64,000 bases of DNA from Lophium mytilinum (taxonomy: Eukaryota > Ascomycota > Dothideomycetes > Mytilinidiales > Mytilinidiaceae): positions 261,774 to 325,773 of the forward strand of contig MU004192.1 in assembly GCA_010093605.1 (NCBI GenBank). Reading direction: 5' to 3'. Below, piece by piece: positions 23,094 to 33,341 of this stretch (position 1 is its first letter; each line of letters begins with the position of its first letter). Position numbers and translations under genes: made by a program. The notes below the pieces were generated by a model. The model ran no database searches and was not told where the DNA came from. It saw nothing but the letters and a program-made list of their open reading frames with translations.

Positions 23094-24826
23094 CTACCCT
23101 AGATTCGTATAGGACTGTCCACAAGGGCCCGCCATGTTCCCCGTGCTTCTGAACGCTGGACTAGTATCCGGCCCATAGCTCAGTCCATTGAACGTGCCAA
23201 CGGGGCATGAGTCCGTGACGCCCACTTGCGACCCTGCGGCGGTGTTCGTAGCTACACTAACTACACATCCTTCATAGCTATAGAAGTATGCTGAAACGCA
23301 GTTCGCTACTCCGAAGAAGCAGGTATTGCAGCAAGCCTGCACAGAATGCCCTTGTGGTGTGGCAAGGCCATACAACTGGTTTGCGATTCTGAGATTGGTC
23401 GAGGTGGTGGCATCTCCATACGTGGGTCCTTGATAGTTGGTGATTGGCGTTGCGCAGGCTGGAAGGGGTATTTGTCAGTACATTTATGTATCGGCGCGAA
23501 GAGGCAGCTTACGGTAGACAGTTGTGGTCGTAGTTGGGCTGGTATACACGGTGTCTGTCGCTGTCGTCGTAACTTCTGTTGTTGTGGGAAGTAGACTCAA
23601 GCATTCACAGGATGCTGTTATGTCAGGCGTCGACGTTGGTGTTGGGCTGGGTGACGTGCTGCTGCTTTCTGGGGCAGTCGTAGTACTTAGGATAGTTGAA
23701 CTACTTCCAGAGCTCTCTGATGTTGTGGTGATGCTCTCGAAAGCTGTGCTGGAGCTCTCGGTAGTAGATGGTGTGTTTTCAGGAGTTAATGAAGTGGTGT
23801 CGACAGTAGAAGAGGAGCTCTCGACAACGTTGCTTGAGCTTGAGCTGGAACTCTCCGAAGCAGAAGAGGAGCTTTCAAGAGTAGAGGTCACACTGGATTC
23901 CGGGGTGCTTGAAGAGCTGCTTGACTGCGCAACAACCGAGATGGTCGTAGAGGATGACGCGGATGATGTAGCTGAAGAAGATGAACTAGATGCGGAGATT
24001 GATGCTGATAAAGACAAAGTTGACGAAACCACGGTAGATGAGATCACAGGAGTTGAGACCGGGGTAGACGAAGCCACAGTATGTGAAACCAGGGAATTTG
24101 GGGCAATTGTGGACTTAGAACTGCTCGCGTATGGTTTTTCTGTAGATTTAGTGCATGAGGTGGTACCATGATGCGACGTAAACGATGATTTAGAAGGGCT
24201 TTGAGAGCTCGACTTCTGCGTGGAAAACGTGCTCTTGCTTGTATGACGAGAAGACGGGGTGTGTATAGGTGTCGAAACCGCCTTCTTGAGCGTGCAGCTC
24301 GACTCTCGCGTGGAAAATGTACTCTTGCTTGTATGGTGAGAAGAAGGGGTGTGAATAGGTGTTGGAGCCGCCTTCTTGAGCGTACAGCTTGTACTTGATT
24401 TCTTGATTCCAGATGATTTATGCGTGCTGATGTATTTCTTGTACGACGGCGCTTTCGTGCTCTTACTCTCGGTGCATATGGAGGTGTGAGAAGGAACCGC
24501 TCTGCCAGCTATAGTCGGTGGGGGGTTCCCTGGCAGAAACACATAGCTGGTGCTCGTAACAGCGCCTGCAGAGGGCGAGGTGACGGTTGTTGTACTTTGC
24601 CGTAGGTTAGGTAATTATACAATAAGATTCGGGGTCATGGGGGGTACCTCGTCGTCGTAGTTGTGGTGTCAGAGACGCTGAGCAGGGTTGAACAATACTG
24701 AACGGGGTCTCCAATAGAGAACGGGGAAAAATCACAGAAGCTTTGTCGTCGCTGTCGAGTGATCGGGGATGTCAAAGCGAATGAGCCAAAAAGGACAGTG
24801 GCTGCAATGAAAGTTAGGGGAACCAT
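23094..24826 (-). CDS. Mucin-like secreted protein with Cys-rich C-terminal domain
   Basis: Three exons, 24826-24648, 24594-23513 and 23458-23094, give 541 aa. The ATG at 24826 starts a signal peptide (MVPLTFIAATVLFGSFAL); the 28 codons upstream in the same frame are not needed. Residues about 60-410 are overwhelmingly Ser, Thr, Pro and Lys, so heavily O-glycosylated, and contain a duplicated 30-residue unit followed by long Ser runs. The last 110 residues form a compact Cys-rich module, with ACCNTCFFGVANC and CGQSY, resembling the apple/PAN-type ends seen in fungal wall proteins. No GPI-tail hydrophobic segment closes it. Likely a wall-associated or secreted adhesive/shielding protein; function inferred from composition only. 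Confidence 0.75.
24210..24389 (-). repeat. Two tandem 90-bp coding repeats
   Basis: Two adjacent units of 30 codons in the mucin-like gene, each starting SCTLKKA and ending TSKSTFST plus two to four variable residues, with TPIHTPSS in the middle. Only about five residues differ between copies. Probably expands or contracts by slippage or unequal exchange. Confidence 0.9.
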
Positions 24827-26015
24827 AACGAATGTGGTGGTAAAGCTACCGAAAGAGTGACGGAGAAGCGAGTGACGAAAAGAACGAGACGCTGTCAACA
24901 AGAATCGCAAACGATCAAAAGTAGGAGAGTGGGAAGAACGCGACTATTAGTTATTCTGTGATAAAGGGTTACGCTAAATAGGGTACCTAGTGATCTACCG
25001 CCGCCATAGCGTCAAGAAGCATCTCGACCACATCACTGGCACAGGCCACACAATAGTGCAACCTCATCAAATTCTAGTGTACCCCCAATCGAATACAAGA
25101 ATGCAGCGGTGACTGCTACGTTTTCGGGCAAAGAGAGATTGTTGTGAGGCAAACCCAATTGCTTGATCGCGACCTTGTTCTATAAAGAAAACGAACAACG
25201 TACGCAGGCTTGTAGATGCGATCACTGTACCCAGAGAGTGCCTTGGGTCAAAAGCTTCTTTTTTCAAGCATCGGCGCCATGGTGATCCTTTTTGCTGAGC
25301 CTACACCATTTTTGACATCTGTCAGTCCACTTTGGGACGAACCCCTGACTAGTCATGCAAGTCAATAAGCCTAGAACGCGGCTCAGCTACGCCACTGCGC
25401 CTCCAGATCAAGCCCGATCTATACTCATAAATTCGTAGGAGATGCATACGGCCTCTTCTCAATCCCGGTGGTTTTAGGGGCTTAATGCGTCACTCGTATA
25501 GAGTCGTCGTATCGTTAGGGCTGGATTTCCTAGAGTGCGATCTGCTGAAAGCCACTCATTAGGCGCTATTATTCTTGCTAACTTCACCAAAAGAAAGCGG
25601 CACAATCGCTACCAGATTATCGAGGTGCTTCACGGAAGCTTTCCCACCAATTTGCTAAAAACGCCATGTCGCATTACTCTTCAAAGAACACCTCCATCCT
25701 GGAATCATGGTGGAGGGTTAGAGTTTTTGGGAGGCTTTCTTTCTAAAGCCTTAGGTATATAGCGGAAGGAACCACTGACAGCGATCTAGCATAAGAGATG
25801 GCTGCGATAGATACGAGATCACGCCGACCAAACGTAGATTAGCCTTAAGCTATGTTCTGTTACAGTAAGTTTACTCAAGAATCGGGGCCCCAAGATTGGA
25901 ATCTAGCAAGAGCATGAGCAGCTCACTTCTCTGAACGGGAAAGGAAATTGGTTGGGCGCACACCGGGATATCATACTGTCTGTTATGAATTGGCGGAACT
26001 CGAAGGTATTACATG
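24827..26015. other. Intergenic, about 1.2 kb
   Basis: Upstream of the mucin-like gene and downstream of the GTPase gene, both on the minus strand. Base composition is mixed and no ORF carries family features. I see no transposon ends, RNA gene or tandem repeat. Confidence 0.45.
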
Positions 26016-27419
26016 CTACTCTCCGTCTCCTCCATCTGCTCCCGAACCTGCATCTGCCGGATCCGCCTGAGGGTCAGTATTCTTCCCAAACATACCGCCA
26101 AAGAAATTCGAAATCGTCTCACCACTCCCAAACGGGCTGGGGATAGGCACCCCCAACAACACCGCCGTCGTAACCGGAAAGATAATCTTCAGCGCCGCAA
26201 AGAGATATTTGCTCGTGCCCTTGGCCCTCCTCCCCTTCTTCGAGCCCTCAGCCCCAGCACCACCATGGCCGCCTCCACCACCCCCATCCTCAGCCAGCAC
26301 GGGCGACTGCGCCAGCTCCGCAATCTTCCGCTCAAGCAACTCCCTCTCCTCGAGCCTGATTTTCCCCTCGTTAGCTCGGACGAGCGCGACGGCCTGATCG
26401 AAGCTGAGTTCTCGCACCTTGGCCTGCCGCTGCATCTCGAGTTGCATTTCGCGGATGCGCGCCTCGAAGTCGTTTTCCATACGGCGCTTTTCCGCGCGGC
26501 GGTCGTAGCGCAGCTGCTCCTGCTGGCGGTGCACCTTGGAGAGCTCTTTGTCGAGCTTGCGCTGCTGCTCGTCGAGGATCTGCTGCATTTCCTCGTCGTG
26601 GTCTTTGAGCGCTTCTTGCATCTCCTGCTGGATCTTGGAGAGCTCTTCGGCGTGCTTTTCCGCCAGGCGCACGAGCTCTTCGTTGACGGTTTGGCCGGCG
26701 GCCGTGTCGATGAGCGATTTGTCTTCTTCGACGAGCTCGCGCTGGATCTTTAAGGTTACGGGGGCTTTTTGGAGGAGGGTGGAGACGATGTCTAGGGCGG
26801 ATCTGCGTTCAGTGAGTCGTTTCATCGTCGAGCCTCGCGATATCATGCTGCCCCAGAAGTCTGGGGTAGTGCGGAGCTCCTCTTCTCTTTTCTCAGCCAC
26901 ATCCTGGTTCACTTCGCCCCAGAATGTTGTCGCGAGTATTACATTCTTGAGAGGTTCATTACCACAAAGTTGTCGAAACATCTTGAGATTTCGCAAGGCT
27001 GAGCCTTCCATGCGGACATTGACGAGACTGTGGAGATAGATAACGCCATTAAGTCGGGTATCTCCTTCGTAGGACTGTTTCAGCCATTTTGCAATGTCCT
27101 GGAGGACTTCGGTCTCGCTCTTGTTGGTGTCGTTAAAGCCCGGGGTATCGACCAAGTTTATGTTGTATCCATTGTAGTGGAAAGAGTAGCCCATTATCTC
27201 GGAAGTACCTGCAGGCATTAGACACCTTGAGCGCAGCATCTTAGGGCTCGTATACTTACAGGATTGGAGATCATGGCCCACTTCAATATTCTGATTACCG
27301 CTGACAAGCTTGATAAAGCTGCTTTTTCCCGACCCAGTCACCCCCATCACGGCAATGAATGCCCATGGAGCGCCATCTACGGGCTCCTGGCTGAAGAATT
27401 GATCTGCTGGTAGTATCAT
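26016..27419 (-). CDS. P-loop GTPase with coiled coil and C-terminal hydrophobic anchor
   Basis: Two exons, 27419-27260 and 27208-26016, give 450 aa. The G1 P-loop is GVTGSGKSS at residues 26-34 and G3 is DTPGF at 74-78. At the G4 position it reads ILATTFWGE, not NKxD, as in the fungal AIG1/GIMAP-like G-domain family, so guanine specificity is not certain. Residues about 200-360 form a long charged coiled coil (RELVEEDKSLID to RELSFDQAVALVR). A basic patch (KKGRRAKGTSK) precedes a C-terminal hydrophobic segment (LFAALKIIFPVTTAVLLGV), suggesting tail anchoring. The 51-bp intron 27209-27259 is 3n and lacks stops, so retention adds 17 residues; splicing it restores SCTSEIMGYSFHY. ATG at 27419 chosen because upstream start candidates are not ATG. 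Confidence 0.85.
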   Translation of the reverse strand: MILPADQFFSQEPVDGAPWAFIAVMGVTGSGKSSFIKLVSGNQNIEVGHDLQSCKYTSPKMLRSRCLMPAGTSEIMGYSFHYNGYNINLVDTPGFNDTNKSETEVLQDIAKWLKQSYEGDTRLNGVIYLHSLVNVRMEGSALRNLKMFRQLCGNEPLKNVILATTFWGEVNQDVAEKREEELRTTPDFWGSMISRGSTMKRLTERRSALDIVSTLLQKAPVTLKIQRELVEEDKSLIDTAAGQTVNEELVRLAEKHAEELSKIQQEMQEALKDHDEEMQQILDEQQRKLDKELSKVHRQQEQLRYDRRAEKRRMENDFEARIREMQLEMQRQAKVRELSFDQAVALVRANEGKIRLEERELLERKIAELAQSPVLAEDGGGGGGHGGAGAEGSKKGRRAKGTSKYLFAALKIIFPVTTAVLLGVPIPSPFGSGETISNFFGGMFGKNTDPQADPADAGSGADGGDGE

Positions 27420-27913
27420 ATTTGAAGCCTTTCTTGAAGTTTCCGAACACCGACAGTCTCGCACGATTTTTAATAAAGCACGCAGCGCTCCGCCAAGCAC
27501 TGCAGTGGCTATGCCGTGGAAGTTTCATGCACGTCGCGAGGCGTGACTGTCGCCTCCTCGTGATTGAGGCTGATGATTGATGTTGGGCTAGGCTGTCACA
27601 AGGCAACAAGGCGCCGAGACTTCGGATGTGACAGTTTGCTATCGTGCATTGCATTGCAGGCTGGCGGCCAATAGCTTCGCATTAGCTCCGAGGCTATGCA
27701 TGGCTAGCCTGGCGAATGCTGCACTTCGCCATTAGGCGCGCCCGGGGGGCAAAAGACGCCCTTTTAGTGCCCCGGTTTGCTGGCTGCAGTGTTTTGTGCG
27801 AGTACAGCCAGGCCCAGATCGATTGGGGCAGGATTGCCAGAGAGCGCTAGCTGTTACACCAGGCATTCAGCGTCAGGAAGTAAAACAATGAACGTTGTGT
27901 ATGAGAAACCCTG
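27420..27913. other. Intergenic, same-strand genes
   Basis: Between two minus-strand genes. It contains the GTPase promoter and the 3' end of the coiled-coil gene. Nothing else is recognisable. Confidence 0.4.
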
Positions 27914-29582
27914 CTAATGTTTCCACCCAGGCGGTTCGCCCATCCAACAAATAGCCTTCTTGAGCACGCTGCGAACCTCGTAATCGCCGTCGTCGTTTCC
28001 ACGACTGACCACAGCAGGATGCGTGACAACCAAGATGGGGAGTCCATCTAATCGCGCCGGGTTGTCGTTCAAATGCTTGTTATGAAGCTGATGAGCTTCA
28101 AGCAGCGGGTGGTTGTGTTTGAACACCTCTGGCAAATCTCCCTTGAACCTGCATTCAAGATCCCGCTTTTGTACCCATAGAGAGAACGATATCTGTGCTG
28201 CCCGTTTGGCAAACGAATGGAGGAGCTTCTCCGCAGCATCGCACCGAGGGCTCGTCATCAAGGGCTCAATGCCCGTCTGAAGGAACTCATCGCATACTAC
28301 GATAGCGGCATTGTCTCGCGCTTCTTCGGTCCTCTTGTTTGTCTCCGCAGCGGCCTGTGGAGCCTTCTGACTTGAATTCGACGCAGGAGCGAGCAATCTC
28401 AATGTTTGAGCCCGCCATGCAAATGCCTCTTTCTTATCGACTGCCCATTCATTAGCATTCTGCCACCTGCTCAGTTGAAAGCTAACGGGGCATACCTTCT
28501 CGAAGCTCGTCGTAAAGCGTACTTAGCTCCGCAGCAATACTAGCACTTCTGGCATCATCGCCCTTGGCAGGCTTCACGTTAGAGAGCCTCTCGCCAATGA
28601 AGAAGAACGGCTCCTCAAAGATTTCTGTATAGAGCTTGTGAAGAAGCCGAGCCTGCAAGAGCATCCACGATCTATCGTCTCCGACTCGAGGTGGAACTTT
28701 GCCGTGTTCAAGTCTAACCACGCAATCCAGGCAGCCCATCAAATTTGCTCTTTCATCTGGGGTCAACGCGACTCTAGACAGCAATGGAACTGCATAGGTC
28801 TTTGCCCAAGCCTTGATATCGAAGTCCAGACTCTTCAACTTACGACTAATGTCCTCGTTGGACTCGGGCATCCACTCCGCAGAGTCAATTTGACGAAATG
28901 CCCTCTCCTGCACTCTTCGAAACTTCTCTGCTTGTTGCTCCTGCTGGTCGGCCATTTGATTCATTTCCGCGCGAGCGAGCTCGAATTCGCGCTTCCAAGT
29001 TTGGGCTTCTTTGTTATATGTCACAGCTTGACTCTTCCATGCTTGAGCATCCTTGGACGTTTCATTCAGGCGTCGCTTCAATTCTTTGATGGTCGTCTCG
29101 TAATCGGGCTTGATCATTCGTCTCGGATCGTACCAGCTCGTCCCTTGGTCATGTGACGCTGCTGCCATTGCCGCTATTTGGGCTTCTCTATCAATATCGC
29201 TCGTCAACTTTGAGGCATTTCCCGAATTTGCCAATTCGGACTTTGACAGTGGTCTTGGCGATGACATAGAGGCATTTGTTGTACTGGAAGTTCTGGTAGG
29301 CACACTAGAGGCGACATTTTGGGAAGGGGCCGGCTTAGACACCTTTCCCGAAGTCGGCCTTGACGAGCTTATAGATTTGAATTGCACATTGCCGTCTATA
29401 GATGCTGAGTTGGTCCGAGATACGGTTTTGATTGATTCCTTGGGTGCAACCTAAAATTGCATGAGCGGTAGTAGGCATGGAAAACTTGGCAATCTTACTT
29501 TGTGAATCTCATCATTTTCGAGTGCTTCCTCTACCTTTGAATTCGGCGTTTCCTGGTAAATTATGTTAGCCGCCCAATTCAT
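27914..29582 (-). CDS. Unrecognised coiled-coil protein
   Basis: Exons 29582-29499, 29450-28496 and 28440-27914 give 521 aa. A Ser/Thr-rich basic N-terminal region (about 30-110) precedes a coiled coil with regular Lys/Glu heptads (about 125-200). A globular helical C-terminal part includes EWMPESNEDISRKLKSLDF and IKAWAKTYAVPLL, a pattern I have seen only in uncharacterised fungal proteins. The acceptor at 28441, behind a TGCTAATG branch-like site, was chosen since it alone keeps phase (LYDELREVDKKEAF). The 5' end is uncertain: an open stretch with coding character lies at 29614-29755 in another frame, beginning MDAEAKMSGEKLE, but I could not splice it in. The neighbouring GTPase gene is on the same strand and the Hsp70-like gene is divergent. 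Confidence 0.65.
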
Positions 29583-30676
29583 TCTAATACTGATATAGAA
29601 AGAGCTGTATATATGATCGGACCCTTGGCAGTCTCCGTCTCCGGTGAAAGTGAAGTACTGAACGAGAATTGAAGCTTGTCCATAGCATGAGACATGTCAC
29701 CAACCTCTTCTCCATTTTCTAACTTTTCGCCGGACATTTTGGCTTCAGCATCCATCAACAGCTTCAATCCTTGAACCGCACACCCGTCAAACTCCAAAAT
29801 GCTTCAGTTTGTCAATCTTTGCTTTGTAATGGGGCCAAAGAGCGGCTAGATATATGAAGCAGATGACACTCAAGAGCCCGAGGGCATATACACAGTTTGG
29901 ACTTTTCAGGTCAGCTGCGGAGTCCGTGCGATCAATGTTAATGATCGTCGAAGTCTGACGAGGTGGATTTATGAGGTACAGTTACGAACCAGGCTTAATG
30001 GAAAGTCAAGAAAATGAACGGTGCGCTGCGCCGCCTGCTGCGGAACGTTATCTGTAACGCTCTAGAATGTTCCCAATGAGTTATGGGGCCAGTGTCGGTC
30101 GAGTCTCGGGTATATGGGGCATATATGGCACGATAGGCTGCTCCTGGTGGACTCGAGACGCCTGCGCAGTGTCAAACTGCATAAGTGCTGTGTCGCGCGA
30201 GCCCAGGTGGTTGGGGGCGAACGTCGGCGTTCACAAGGCTGAAATTGTGACATGCTCTACTCGTGCAGCATGCAATGAACCCAGAATGGACGACGGGCGC
30301 ATATTGCGACTTTATCATGCAGGCTCGCTGCAACGCTGTCCAATGGAAATTTACTGGATGGCCCCAAGGTTTCCTTGGTGTTTCTGGTGGAGGCGGAGCT
30401 GGTTGGGGCGCGGTCGTTTGCAGCAGCTAGAGTCTAGCGAGTCCAAGGCTCTGCAGCGACCAGCGACCGCGCCTGGGTTCCAGATTTTGTGTTATCCAGG
30501 CGATACCCTCGGCCATGCTTGGTGATGGCCGAGTGATCCATCGAGGCTGACATCCTAGGCGTGCACAAGTTTGTCTTTTATTCGCAGGGCGTTGGAAAAT
30601 ACTTATCTGATCCGTTCCCTCTCGCTCCACTAGTGGCTGGAACAGAGCATTCGAGAGATACTCGAGAGGACTATCG
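29583..30676. promoter_or_regulatory. Divergent intergenic region, coiled-coil gene / Hsp70-like gene
   Basis: About 1.1 kb between divergent starts. Its left end may hold an extra 5' exon of the coiled-coil gene (29614-29755). The ORF at 30067-30525 has no family features. Promoters of both genes should lie here. Confidence 0.45.
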
Positions 30677-32913
30677 ATGGCAGACCTGTATGAGAACCCG
30701 TGGGAAAGGCGAACGACCGTTCGAAAAGCGGCGCCGGGGACATGGAATAATGGTTCGCTGCTTTCTGCGCTGTCGTTGACAGACAGCAGCCACCGAATAA
30801 TCATCGGAGTCGACTATGGCACAACTTACACAGGTAGGGATCTCAGAGCTCAACACTAGCAGTGTGCGCTCCATCCTCTAACACTTCTAAGGCATTTCCT
30901 ATGTCGACTCCTCGAAAACTAGCATCAACGATATCCACGTCATTAGAACCTATCCGGGCCCAGGTGGTGCAGACGCCGTCTGGAAGACGCCGTCGCGAAT
31001 TGCCTACCGGAGCGAAAATCAAGAGTCCAGCACCAATCAATTCGGGTACCAAGTTACTCCAAAGATGACCAGCTATAGCTGGACCAAGTTGCTGCTCGAT
31101 TCCAGGACCCCAGCAACGGCTCATGATGATCCCGATCTGCAGAAATCAGAAGGCACAGGCATGCTCAGACTTCCCCAAGGCAAAACAGCGACAGAGGTAG
31201 CTGCCGATTATCTTCGAGAGGTATACCGATGGACAGTCACAGAACTTGAGAAGCGTATCTCTCCAGAGGTGGTTCGCGAGACCCCGTTCGAATTCTGGTT
31301 CACGGTACCTGCCATCTGGAGTGATGCCGCAAAAGCTTCGACTCAAGCCGCCGCACGCGCCGCAGGCTTTGCCTCGAGACCAGGAGACAAAATCTTTCTA
31401 ATACCGGAACCTGAGGCAGCTGGCGTATCCGTCTTGAAGGGTTTGACTCAAGAAGGACTATCAAACCAGGCAAAGCCAGGTGACGGCCTCTTGATATGCG
31501 ATTGCGGTGGAGGCACTGTGGATATAACCACCTACAAGATTACCAGCGTCGCACCAAAATTAGCTTTCGAGGAACTAGTCGAGGGAGCCGGTGGCAAGTG
31601 TGGTTCCACATATATCGATCGTCAGTTCCACCAATGGATGTCGCGAAAGTTTGGTGCTAGTTTCGATAAATTGAGGTTCGAGAAGAAAGGCCCAGGCAGT
31701 CGATTCATGAAGGATTTCGAGGGCCACAAGAAGGATTTTGGATCTTCTGACGACCTCGACCAAGTATATGAGATCAACCTGGTGATGCCTGGCGTAAGCT
31801 ATTCAATCGTATACGATGACGATGAATGTGTAGTCAAACTTACTGGGTACGAGATCATGCTCAACTTCTATCGAAAGTTTGTTAACAAGGGTCTAGGCGA
31901 GATATGCTCAGCTTTTTCGAACCAGTGGTGGACATGATCATCAGTCTTCTGGAGCAACAAATGCGACTAGCAAACCAGGCTGCAGGGACCTGCACGATTA
32001 ATGTCGGTCTTCGCCTTGATGAACTGAGAAGCATCTTGCTGACATGACTTGTAGCGAGTTATCCTAGTCGGCGGTTTTGGAGATTCTCCTTTTCTCAACA
32101 CCAAGGTTCGGGCATGGTGTAACAGGCAAGGAAGCATACGGCTCTTATGTCCAGAGCATCCGTAAGTTATTTTCACACTCTAAATTGGCCCGCCTTACTA
32201 AGCCCAAATAGGCAAGCAGCCATTGTTCGAGGCGCTGCATTGCGTGGTCTTCTAGACATCGCACCGATTAGGAAGCGATGCCGTCGTCACTACGGTGTCG
32301 CATATAGCGCTACGTTTCGAGAAGGTGTCGATCCTGAGACTGACGTGAAGTACGATTCGTGGGATGGGCGAAAGCAATGCAACTCGAGAATGGATTGGCA
32401 AGTCAAAAAGGTTGGTCGAAATTCTGCAGAAGAAACACAATTACTCACAAGAGCCCTAGGGACAAGTCATCGACGAAAACACCCATATTTCCACAAGCGT
32501 ACGGAGAAGTTACACAGCAGGCGATTCATTAATTCGGACTAAGACATTGTATTCCAGTTCATTTGAGAATCCGCCAGAGAGGAAGACGGACCCTGGTACG
32601 TCCAGTTTTGCTTGGCCTTTGAAAGAACAATGCTAATAGCAGCTTAGGCGTAGAAGTGGTTGGAACGATCCGGCATGTCATGCAACAGTCGCACTTGGCG
32701 AAGTTCGAATCGAGTTACAAGAACGGAAAGTTGAGGTACAGACTCTGTTATGATAGAGAAGTAATACTAGGATCGAAGGAAGGGACATTACAGTTCAGGG
32801 TGACGTGTGACGGGGAAGAGCTCGGAACCGCGTCTATCGAGTATGCGAAGGATGAAGTCGCTCCAGGGGGAGGGTCACCCGCCTCTGCAGCGTCAGCCAT
32901 GCATTATGTGTGA
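30677..32913 (+). CDS. Hsp70-like actin-fold ATPase (fungal divergent clade)
   Basis: Nucleotide-binding actin-fold protein of the fungal Hsp70-like group that lacks the canonical peptide-binding domain layout. The exons I can place are 30677-30833, 30892 to about 31846, about 31912-32002, 32055-32161, 32212-32410, 32460-32595 and 32648-32913, giving about 636 aa. Phosphate-1 loop: GVDYGTTYTGISYV near residue 44. Phosphate-2: LICDCGGGTVDITTY. Adenosine motif: RVILVGGFGDSPF, formed by splicing at 32003-32054. The frame changes between 31827 and 31912. Two phase-correct introns could explain this (31828-31889 or 31847-31911), both with weak donors, so a frameshift is also possible. The C-terminal part, GVEVVGTIRHV onward, is beta-rich in pattern. 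Function unknown; often strain-variable and stress or nonself associated. Confidence 0.8.
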
Positions 32914-33341
32914 TACCCTTGGATTTTAATCAATTTCAAGCTTTGTGCCGCGACGCGTTTGCTTGATGGTGGTGTTGCTCAAAACCGACAAGCACCTGAT
33001 AGGGAACAAGATAGCCAAGTGATTAGCATTGATTACAATATAACAGGTGCGCAGGAGAGAAAGAAGACGGTTAGATGGATGGAAGGAGTCTTCTAAAGCA
33101 TGTACTCAAGAGTCGATGTTGTTGAGTTGCAAAGGGATGTGCCCGTGCCCGTGATCGGCTCGGCAAGACTTTCCAGGACCGCCGAATCCCGATCTTCTAG
33201 GCCTCCCGCCGACTCTCCTAGGTACCGTAGCCTGAAGGAGGCGCAGCAACATCAAAACAGTGTGAATGCCTGCGTCCTTCGCACCTCCAGCGTTATGTCC
33301 ACGGACTCCTCAACCTCTCCAGCTTTCGCGTGTGCTTTGGG
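32914..33341. other. Intergenic, tandem genes
   Basis: Between the Hsp70-like and DUF7730 genes, both on the plus strand. An 81-codon ORF at 33100-33345 overlaps the next start and could be an upstream ORF in the leader. No family features are visible in it. Confidence 0.4.

Noticed and set aside
27761-27774. 14-bp string cttttagtgccccg also found at 62404
   Set aside because: A few 14-mer matches are expected by chance in 64 kb; no shared context.
30067-30525. 152-codon plus ORF in the divergent intergenic region
   Set aside because: Cys/Trp-rich, no domain, no signal peptide, poor codon use for a gene of this genome.
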